Source: Magnetospira sp. QH-2
Lineage (GTDB): Bacteria > Pseudomonadota > Alphaproteobacteria > Rhodospirillales > Magnetospiraceae
DNA: 64,000 nt
Direction of reading: 5' to 3'
NCBI RefSeq assembly: GCF_000968135.1
Contig: NZ_FO538765.1
Span: 3,796,501 to 3,860,500 of the forward strand
Shown: positions 16,566-23,502 of the stretch, piece by piece
Numbering within the stretch: position 1 is the first letter of the stretch
Layout of the letters: each line of letters opens with the position of its first letter
Notes under the pieces: generated by a model
What the model was told of the DNA's origin: nothing
Databases searched by the model: none
The model's input: the letters and a program-made list of their open reading frames with translations, nothing else
Made by a program: the position numbers and the translations under genes

Positions 16566-18404
16566 TCAGTCGAGCTCGAAGGCATCCTTGTAGTCGCGCA
16601 ACAAGGCCGGATCCTGGTCCGCCTTGCGCAACAAGCAGTTGCCAACCACCAGAAGGTCCAACTCGGTACCCATGAAGCAATGGAATGCGTCTTCGGGTGT
16701 GCAAACGATCGGCTCGCCACGCACATTGAACGAGGTATTGACCAGGACCGGACATCCGGTCAGGTCCTTAAACCGGGTCAACAGCGCGTGATATCGCGGG
16801 TTGGTCTCGGCATGCACCGTTTGAATGCGAGCCGAGTAGTCCACATGGGTGACCGCCGGAATATCCGAGTGCGGCACATTCAACTTATCGATCCCGAACA
16901 GGGCCTGTTCCGCTTCGGACATTTCCCGCCAGCGCTGTTTATTCACCTGATCCACCAGCAACATGTAAGGGGAATCCCCATCCAGCTCGAACCAGTCGGC
17001 CACGTCCTCGCGCCGCACGGAGGGCGCGAAGGGGCGGAAGCTCTCACGATATTTGACTTTGAGATTCAGGGTTTTCTGCATGGATGGCGAGCGCGGATCG
17101 CCGAGAATTGAGCGCCCGCCCAAGGCGCGGGGGCCAAATTCCATACGGCCCTGCATCCAGCCCACGGCCTGTTCGTCGGCCAGGGCCTCGGCGGTACGGG
17201 TCATCAGGGTCTCGTCGTCCAGACACTCGAACCGGGCCCCGGCAGCACTCAGCCGATTTTCAATGTCTGATTGCTCGAAGGCCGGGCCCAGGTAGGACCC
17301 GCGCATGGCGTCACCGTCACCGGAAACCACACGCGGTTGATCCTTATGCAGGTGATACGCCGCCAACGCGGCGCCCAGTGCCCCTCCGGCATCCCCCGCA
17401 GCGGGTTGAATCCACAAATGGGGGAAAGCACCATCGCGCAGCACATGACCATTGGCGACACAGTTCAATGCCACCCCCCCGGCCAGGCAGAGATTGGGGA
17501 TCCCGTATTCCTTGGCGAGGGCGCGGGTCATGCGCAGCATCACCTCCTCGGTCACCTTCTGCACCGAAGCGGCCAGATCCATGTGAAACTGTTCCAGCGG
17601 ATCCTGGTCGGGGCTCCGGGGCGGACGACCAAACAGGGCATGGAACCTGTCGTTGGTCATGCGCAGGCCGGTACAATAGTCGAAATAGGACTGATCAAGC
17701 CGGAAGCTGCCGTCTTCTTTCACATCAATCAGGTGCTCAAGGATTGTGTCGGCATATTGGGGTTCGCCATAGGGGGCCAATCCCATGACCTTGTACTCGC
17801 CGGAATTGACCCGGAAACCGGTGTAATAGGTGAACGCCGAATAGAGCAGCCCCAATGAGTGGGGAAAATGGATTTCCTTGACCACTTTCAAGTCGTGGCC
17901 GCGACCGATGGCCACCGACGTGGTGGCCCATTCGCCGACTCCGTCCATGGTCAATACCACCGCCTCATGGAACGGCGAGGGGTAGAACGCCCCGGCCGCA
18001 TGGCTCAAGTGATGCTCATTGAACAACAGTTTGTTCGCCCAATCGAAATCCGGGTCGAACTTCTTGCATTCCCGGGCCAGCAAATCCTTTTGGAACAATT
18101 TCTCCCGCAACCATACCGGCATGGCCAAACGGAATGAAGCGAACCCCCGAGGCGCAAAGGACAGGTAGGTTTTCAGCAGCCGTTCGAACTTCAACAAGGG
18201 CTTGTCATAGAAAGTGACGAAATCCACATCGCTTAGAGCGATTCCCGCCTCGTCTAGGCAAAAGGAAAGGGCTTCACGGGGAAAGCCTGCGTCATGTTTC
18301 TTGCGGGTGAAGCGTTCCTCTTGCGCCGCGGCGACAATACGACCGTCCTCGACCAGGGCGGCGGCGCTGTCGTGATAGAAGGCGGAAAGGCCCAGGATGC
18401 GCAT
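16566..18404 (-). CDS. Carbamoyltransferase (NodU/CmcH family)
   Basis: A 612-residue O-carbamoyltransferase. The N-terminal Kae1-like domain has LSAFYHDSAAAL with His11, EERFTRKKHDAGFP, and FNEHHLSHAAGAFYPS, which supplies metal ligands. The C-terminal domain has GRMEFGPRALGGRSIL and LTGCPVLVNTSFN. These enzymes make carbamoyl-AMP from carbamoyl phosphate and ATP and transfer the carbamoyl group to a hydroxyl of a sugar or small molecule. Proximity to glycan genes and the SxtJ-like gene suggests glycan decoration (inference). Length and motifs are complete. Confidence 0.9.
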   Translation of the reverse strand: MRILGLSAFYHDSAAALVEDGRIVAAAQEERFTRKKHDAGFPREALSFCLDEAGIALSDVDFVTFYDKPLLKFERLLKTYLSFAPRGFASFRLAMPVWLREKLFQKDLLARECKKFDPDFDWANKLLFNEHHLSHAAGAFYPSPFHEAVVLTMDGVGEWATTSVAIGRGHDLKVVKEIHFPHSLGLLYSAFTYYTGFRVNSGEYKVMGLAPYGEPQYADTILEHLIDVKEDGSFRLDQSYFDYCTGLRMTNDRFHALFGRPPRSPDQDPLEQFHMDLAASVQKVTEEVMLRMTRALAKEYGIPNLCLAGGVALNCVANGHVLRDGAFPHLWIQPAAGDAGGALGAALAAYHLHKDQPRVVSGDGDAMRGSYLGPAFEQSDIENRLSAAGARFECLDDETLMTRTAEALADEQAVGWMQGRMEFGPRALGGRSILGDPRSPSMQKTLNLKVKYRESFRPFAPSVRREDVADWFELDGDSPYMLLVDQVNKQRWREMSEAEQALFGIDKLNVPHSDIPAVTHVDYSARIQTVHAETNPRYHALLTRFKDLTGCPVLVNTSFNVRGEPIVCTPEDAFHCFMGTELDLLVVGNCLLRKADQDPALLRDYKDAFELD

Positions 18405-18512
18405 GGAAACCGGTTCCTAGATAGTCTCAGCGATAAGCGGGCCTCCAACGGCCCCCAACCGGACCTTGGACAAAGACGGCCTTCTCCTTGGACTGATCAT
18501 TCCTTGCCCTCG

Positions 18513-18770
18513 TCAATACTGCTTGTTCATGGATGCCCCACCGTGAGCGGGCGGCTTGCGGTCGATCCAGTAGGTCCGCGCATGGGGGTCCAGGCGACGA
18601 TGCAAGGGGTCCCTTGCGAACAGCCGCATGAGCAATGCGATCGGTAAAATGGTGGTAAGGAAAAGCAATCCCATGACGATTGGGCTGACGATCCCGACGG
18701 ACGGATCGGCGCCGTCATCAACTTCATCACGCGGCGCCGGGTTTTTTTGCGGATCGTTTGCCCTGGCCAT
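18513..18770 (-). CDS. Short SxtJ-like membrane protein
   Basis: An 85-residue protein with one clear membrane helix (about residues 26-48, IVMGLLFLTTILPIALLM). It is followed by the SxtJ-type tail: RLFARDPLHRRLDP, then YWIDRKPP and a closing MNKQY. Full SxtJ proteins, which accompany carbamoyltransferases, are about 130 residues with an extra N-terminal helical pair; here only the second half is present. The start is supported by AGGAAACG upstream, and a terminator lies just behind it, so this looks like a genuine short gene rather than a frameshift. Its role in the carbamoylation system is not known. Confidence 0.68.
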   Translation of the reverse strand: MARANDPQKNPAPRDEVDDGADPSVGIVSPIVMGLLFLTTILPIALLMRLFARDPLHRRLDPHARTYWIDRKPPAHGGASMNKQY

Positions 18771-18787
18771 GAACGTTTCCTGGATCG

Positions 18788-18815
18788 AAAAAGGAAAGGC
18801 TCACGGAGCCTTTCC
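18788..18815 (-). terminator. Rho-independent terminator of rsmB
   Basis: A perfect 10-base stem (GGAAAGGCTC and its complement) with a 3-base loop is followed on the minus strand by TTTTT. It lies between the 3' end of rsmB and the short SxtJ gene. Confidence 0.85.
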
Positions 18816-18849
18816 GCTATGTACTATGCGCGGAATGCGGGGTAAAGGC

Positions 18850-20142
18850 CTAAGGAGCCCGTAAACGGGCGGCAAAAAACCCGTCCATACCCGCCTGGTC
18901 GGTCAGATGGCAGGGCAAGGTCCGCAGATCACCTTCGGCGCTCAGACATTCCGACAGGCCGCCGATCTCGGTCGGCTGAATGGGCTGGCGTCGCAGATCC
19001 GAGCCGCTTTCCATTAGCGCCGCAATGCGCTGCTCTCCCTCATCGGCCAGCAGGGAGCAGGTGCAATAGACCAGAGTGCCCCCGGGGGCCAGCATGGCCC
19101 GTGCGGCGTTCAATAGCCGGTCTTGCAAAGCGACCAGCTTGGCCACGTCCGCCGGGCCCCGGTGATGGGCCACATCCGGATGGCGGCGCAGGGTGCCGGT
19201 GGCGGAACAAGGCGCATCGAGCAAAATGGCGTCGAAAGGTGTTTCGGGTCGCCATTTGGCCGCGTCGGCGATCACCATATCGGCCTGCAAATTCACCCGC
19301 GCCAGATTGTCACCCAGACGCTTCATGCGGTTTTCCGAACGGTCAAGGGCCGTGACTTGAGCGCCAGCGGCGGCCAGTTGCAGGGTTTTACCGCCTGGCG
19401 CCGCGCATAGATCCAGTACGCGTTTCCCCGTCACGTCGCCCAGCAGCCGCGCCGGCAGAGCCGCCGCCGCATCTTGTACCCACCAGGCCCCCTCGGCATA
19501 GCCAGGCAATTCGATCACCGCGCCGCCTAACGGGCGACGGACCGACCCGGTGGACAGGACCTGACCATCCAACCGACCGGCCCAATGGGCGGCATCGGCC
19601 TTGACCGACAGATCCAGAGGGGGTTCGGTCAAATGGGCCTCGGCAATGCGGCGGGCGGTGTCTTCGCCGAAATCCCGCACCCAGGGCTCCCATAGCCAGT
19701 CCGGGGTATTCAGCCGGGCACTGTCCTGGGCCGCCAGCCAGCCCGCGCCCTCACGGGAAATCCGGCGTAGCACGCCATTGACCAGGCCCTTGAACCGGCC
19801 TCGGGAGTGGGTCGCTGCCAGCTCCACCGCCGTGGAGACCGCCGCGTGGGGGGCTGTCTCGATGAACAACAGTTGCGCCGTGCCAAGGCGTAACAGATGC
19901 CCAATGGCTTTTTCCTTGGCGGGCAAGGGCCGTTCCAGGCAGTTGCCGAGAATGAAGTCGATCTGCCCCAGCCGACGCAACGCGGTGGCCACGATCAGCC
20001 GGGCAAAAGCCCGGTCCCGGCCATCGAGAGAGGCCAGGCCCGGCGCGTCGCCGAAGGCTTCCTCCAGCGGTCGGTTGCGGTCCAGGACGGCGGCGAATAC
20101 GGAGAGCGCGATTTCCCGGCTCTGGAGTGAGGTGGATGTCAT
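18850..20142 (-). CDS. rsmB: 16S rRNA m5C967 methyltransferase RsmB
   Basis: A 430-residue protein with an N-terminal NusB-like RNA-binding domain (residues 5-135, RDRAFARLIVATALRR) and a Rossmann methyltransferase domain. LDLCAAPGGKTLQLA binds SAM, DAPCSATGTLRRHPD carries one catalytic Cys, and YCTCSLL carries the nucleophilic Cys. It methylates a cytosine of 16S rRNA. The start at 20142 gives the usual family length; a longer frame to 20385 adds unrelated residues and overlaps the pcm gene. No strong ribosome-binding site is visible. Confidence 0.9.
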   Translation of the reverse strand: MTSTSLQSREIALSVFAAVLDRNRPLEEAFGDAPGLASLDGRDRAFARLIVATALRRLGQIDFILGNCLERPLPAKEKAIGHLLRLGTAQLLFIETAPHAAVSTAVELAATHSRGRFKGLVNGVLRRISREGAGWLAAQDSARLNTPDWLWEPWVRDFGEDTARRIAEAHLTEPPLDLSVKADAAHWAGRLDGQVLSTGSVRRPLGGAVIELPGYAEGAWWVQDAAAALPARLLGDVTGKRVLDLCAAPGGKTLQLAAAGAQVTALDRSENRMKRLGDNLARVNLQADMVIADAAKWRPETPFDAILLDAPCSATGTLRRHPDVAHHRGPADVAKLVALQDRLLNAARAMLAPGGTLVYCTCSLLADEGEQRIAALMESGSDLRRQPIQPTEIGGLSECLSAEGDLRTLPCHLTDQAGMDGFFAARLRAP

Positions 20143-20194
20143 GGGCCGTTCATGCCCCATGGCGAGGGAGGGCGCAACCCGAATGATTGTTTTC

Positions 20195-20213
20195 AAAAAC
20201 CCGAACGGTTTTT
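20195..20213. terminator. Possible AT-stem terminator between pcm and rsmB
   Basis: A seven-base stem AAAAACC with complementary GGTTTTT and a 5-base loop lies in the gap downstream of pcm. The stem is weak and mostly A:T, but T runs flank it on both strands. Confidence 0.3.
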
Positions 20214-20288
20214 TGTTGCCCCTCGCCGGGCGCGGGTTGCGCCCGCTTGGCCGCCGCCTCAACGACGGTTGATCGTCCGACGGATCCT

Positions 20289-20918
20289 TTAAACCAGCGG
20301 CACGAAGGACACCGGCAGCATATTGTGGCGGATCAGGCCGCCGTCCGGCTGTTTGCGCGCCACCACCAGCCATTGAGTCTCCCACTTGCGGCCGACCGGG
20401 ACCACGAGACAGCCACCAGGCTTGAGCTGGTCGCCCAGGGCACGGGGAAAATAATCCGGTGCGGCGGTAACCATGATGCCGTCGAACGGCGCCGCTTCGG
20501 GCCAGCCTTGGGCGCCGTCACCGATGCAAAGGGAAACATTGTTCAGACCCAGGTCATCAATCAGCAAGGTTCTTGCCCGATCGGCCAGCTTGGTCACCAC
20601 CTCGACGCTATGAACATGAGCCGCCAGCCGGGCCAACACCGCTGTCTGATAGCCGCTGCCTGTGCCGATCTCCAGCACCCGGCTTTCCGGGGTCAGATCA
20701 AGCAGGTCGGTCATCAAGGCGACCATATAGGGCTGCGAGATGGTCTGTCCCGATCCGATGGGCTGCGGGCGGTTGGCATAGGCCGCGGCCCGGCCTGCCT
20801 CGGGCACGAACCGATGGCGCGGCACAAGAGCCATGGCCCGCATCACCCGGGGCGAGAATTCCGGGCGATCCGTATAGCGGGCCGTCTGACGGGCGTCGGC
20901 CTCGATCTCGTCGAGCAT
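20289..20918 (-). CDS. pcm: Protein-L-isoaspartate O-methyltransferase
   Basis: A 209-residue PCMT that methylates isoaspartyl residues so that aged proteins can be repaired. Motifs seen are IGSGQTISQPYMVALM (54-69), which contains the active-site region, and VLEIGTGSGYQTAVL (81-95), the SAM loop. The ATG at 20918 lacks a good ribosome-binding site. A perfect AGGAGG lies five bases before an in-frame CTG at 20969, with no in-frame ATG, GTG or TTG between, so the protein may be 17 residues longer. It follows the hibernation-factor gene on the same strand. Confidence 0.88.
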   Translation of the reverse strand: MLDEIEADARQTARYTDRPEFSPRVMRAMALVPRHRFVPEAGRAAAYANRPQPIGSGQTISQPYMVALMTDLLDLTPESRVLEIGTGSGYQTAVLARLAAHVHSVEVVTKLADRARTLLIDDLGLNNVSLCIGDGAQGWPEAAPFDGIMVTAAPDYFPRALGDQLKPGGCLVVPVGRKWETQWLVVARKQPDGGLIRHNMLPVSFVPLV

Positions 20919-20982
20919 CCGCCGCCGGGCCCGGTCCCTTTGCGGGTCATGGTCCGGTGGCTCGGTCAGCGATGCCTCCTGA

Positions 20983-21330
20983 TCAGTGTTGGTGAGTTTT
21001 CACCTTGTGCCGTTGCCTTTGATGATATTCCTTGATTTGCCGCCGGGCTGCCTCGAAAGCGTCGCGTACCGCGATGAAAATGTCTTCGTGCTCCTGCTTG
21101 TCATTGGCGTCGCGCTTGACAATAATTTCCTTACCGGGCACGGAGATATCCAGGCGGACATGGTACAGGCGTCCCTGAGAATGGTGCTTGTGTGGCGATT
21201 CCACCAGCACCCGACAGGCGGTGATCCCGTCGTGAAACTGTTCCAATTTCGCCACTTTTTCCCTGATTTTTTCCTCTACCGCATCGGAGTGTTGCAAGCC
21301 TCTGAAGGTAATCTGCAATGGAATCTGCAT
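20983..21330 (-). CDS. hpf: Ribosome hibernation-promoting factor, short HPF/RaiA type
   Basis: A 115-residue protein of the HPF/YfiA family. It begins with QIPLQITFRGLQHSDAVEE and carries CRVLVESPHKHHSQG and HVRLDISVPGKEIIV, typical of the beta-alpha-beta fold that binds the 30S decoding centre in stationary phase. A His- and Lys-rich tail ends the protein. The start at 21330 fits the family N-terminus; upstream extensions do not. It lacks the long C-terminal dimerisation domain. It is divergent from htpG, with about 180 bases between. Confidence 0.83.
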   Translation of the reverse strand: MQIPLQITFRGLQHSDAVEEKIREKVAKLEQFHDGITACRVLVESPHKHHSQGRLYHVRLDISVPGKEIIVKRDANDKQEHEDIFIAVRDAFEAARRQIKEYHQRQRHKVKTHQH

Positions 21331-21512
21331 CAGGCTCTCATCCCTTATTTTGTTGGCCTTATCCTGTTCATCGGTAACGGGAAATTGTAACGCCTGCGAA
21401 GGAGTCTCCCCAAGAGAAAATCGCTTGTTCACCAAAGGGGTTGCATCCCGGGCCCAGTGGCCGCATATCAACGCCCACTCGGGTCTAATCAATAGGGAGC
21501 ACCATAAGAGTC

Positions 21513-23402
21513 ATGGCCAAGGAACAACGGACCTTCCAGGCGGAAGTCAGCAAACTGCTCGATATCGTCGCCCATTCGCTTTACTCCAACCGCGAGATCT
21601 TTCTGCGCGAGTTGGTGTCCAACGCCTCGGACGCCTGCGACAAGCTGCGCTACGCGGCCTTGACCGATGACTCTTTGTTGGATGGCGAGGCCGATTTTCA
21701 GATCCGTCTGAGCGTCGATGCGGAAGCCAAGACCCTGACCGTTTCCGACAACGGTATCGGCATGAGCCATGACGAGTTGGTAGAAAACCTGGGCACCATC
21801 GCCCGTTCGGGCACCCAGGCCTTCGTCGAGGGGCTGTCTGGCGACGAGAAAAAAGATTCCAACCTGATCGGCCAGTTCGGCGTCGGCTTCTATTCCTCGT
21901 TCATGGTTTCCGACAGCGTCACCGTGGTCAGCCGCAAGGCGGGCGAGGACGCGGCCTGGTCCTGGACCTCCGACGGTCGCGGCGAGTTCACCATGGACGA
22001 GGCCCAAAAAGACGGGCGCGGCACCACCATCACCCTGACCCTGAAGGAAGACGCGGTCGAATATCTGGAAGAGATGCGCCTGCGTACGGTGATCAAAACC
22101 TATTCCGACCATATCGCCGTGCCGGTGATCCTGGAAGGCACCCAAGGCGCCGAAGGCGAGGAGGCCGAAGACCAGACCCTCAATACCGCCTCGGCCCTTT
22201 GGACCCGCTCCAAAAGCGAGATCACCGAGGAGCAGTACAAGGAATTCTATCACCATGCCGCTCATGCCTTCGATGAGCCCTGGCTGACCCTGCACAACAA
22301 GGCCGAGGGCGTGGTGGAATACACCAATCTGCTGTTCGTTCCGGCCAGCAAGCCCTTTGACCTGTTCGATCAGGAACGCAAGTCCAGGGTCAAACTTTAC
22401 GTCAAGCGGGTGTTTATCACCGACGACTGCGAAGACCTGCTGCCGCCCTATCTGCGGTTCCTGCGCGGCGTGGTGGATTCTCAGGATTTGCCGCTCAACG
22501 TCAGCCGCGAGATGCTACAGGACAATCCGGTGCTGGCCAAAATCCGTACCGGACTGGTCAAGAAGATCCTCGCCGAGTTGTCCAAGAAAGCCGAAAAGGC
22601 CCCGGAGGAATACGCCACCTTTTGGGACAATTTCGGCGCCGTGCTCAAGGAAGGCATCTACGAGGATTTCGCCAACAAGGACAAGGTGGTCGAGCTGGCC
22701 CGCTTCCACACCACGAAGGGCGACGACATGCGCAGTTTGGCCGACTATGTGGCCGACATGAAAGAGGGCCAAGAGGCCATCTACTACATCACCGGCGAGG
22801 ATTTGGATTCCGTCTCCCAGAGCCCGCAGTTGGAAGGATTCAAGGCCAAGGGCATCGAAGTGTTGCTTCTCACCGATCCCATTGATGAATTCTGGCTGCC
22901 CGCCGCCGGAACCTATCAGGAAAAGGAGTTCAAGTCGGCGACCAAATCCGGCGTGGACTTGGACCAGGTCGATGGCGAGACAAAGGACGGCGAGGACAAG
23001 GCCGAGGACAAGCCCGACACCCCGGCCCTGGACAAGCTCATTGCCCAGTTCAAGGTCGCCCTGGGCGAAACGGTCAAGGATGTGCGCCCATCGCACCGAT
23101 TGACCGATTCCGCCGTCTGTCTGGTGGCCGATGCCGATGACATGGATATGAACATGTCGCGACTGCTGCGCCGCCATCAACGGCTGGATCAGGAAACCCC
23201 GCGTATCCTGGAACTCAACCCGGGCCATAGCCTGGTGAAAAAGCTCACCGCGCTGGCCGAGGCCGATCAATCCAAGGCGCTGATCGACGACGCGGCCTTC
23301 TTGCTGCTGGATCAGGCGCGCATCGTCGAAGGCGATCCGATCCCCGACCCGGCGGCCTTCTCCCGCCGCATGGCGTTGGTGATGGAGAAGGGGCTGGGAT
23401 AG
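21513..23402 (+). CDS. htpG: Molecular chaperone HtpG (Hsp90)
   Basis: A full-length 629-residue bacterial Hsp90. The N-terminal GHKL ATPase shows LVSNASDACDKLR, DNGIGM, GTIARSGT and GQFGVGFYSSF. The middle domain contains PLNVSREMLQDN with the catalytic Arg. An acidic, lysine-rich linker (about 490-505) precedes the C-terminal dimer domain, ending with short helices and no MEEVD tail, as expected in bacteria. It acts in the cytosol on client folding. I could not find a convincing heat-shock promoter upstream. A GGGAG element lies about 14-18 bases before the ATG. Confidence 0.96.
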   Translation: MAKEQRTFQAEVSKLLDIVAHSLYSNREIFLRELVSNASDACDKLRYAALTDDSLLDGEADFQIRLSVDAEAKTLTVSDNGIGMSHDELVENLGTIARSGTQAFVEGLSGDEKKDSNLIGQFGVGFYSSFMVSDSVTVVSRKAGEDAAWSWTSDGRGEFTMDEAQKDGRGTTITLTLKEDAVEYLEEMRLRTVIKTYSDHIAVPVILEGTQGAEGEEAEDQTLNTASALWTRSKSEITEEQYKEFYHHAAHAFDEPWLTLHNKAEGVVEYTNLLFVPASKPFDLFDQERKSRVKLYVKRVFITDDCEDLLPPYLRFLRGVVDSQDLPLNVSREMLQDNPVLAKIRTGLVKKILAELSKKAEKAPEEYATFWDNFGAVLKEGIYEDFANKDKVVELARFHTTKGDDMRSLADYVADMKEGQEAIYYITGEDLDSVSQSPQLEGFKAKGIEVLLLTDPIDEFWLPAAGTYQEKEFKSATKSGVDLDQVDGETKDGEDKAEDKPDTPALDKLIAQFKVALGETVKDVRPSHRLTDSAVCLVADADDMDMNMSRLLRRHQRLDQETPRILELNPGHSLVKKLTALAEADQSKALIDDAAFLLLDQARIVEGDPIPDPAAFSRRMALVMEKGLG

Positions 23403-23502
23403 ATCCCGGATAGACCGCTTCCCACGACAACCCAGACAGCGCGGCGGACTTTCGCCAAACAATCCGTTGCAATTCCCGCTGTATTGGGCAAAGTGCGGCC
23501 CC

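Noticed and set aside
21421-21512. Heat-shock sigma-32 promoter upstream of htpG
   Set aside because: A CTTG string is present but no matching -10 element lies at the right distance.
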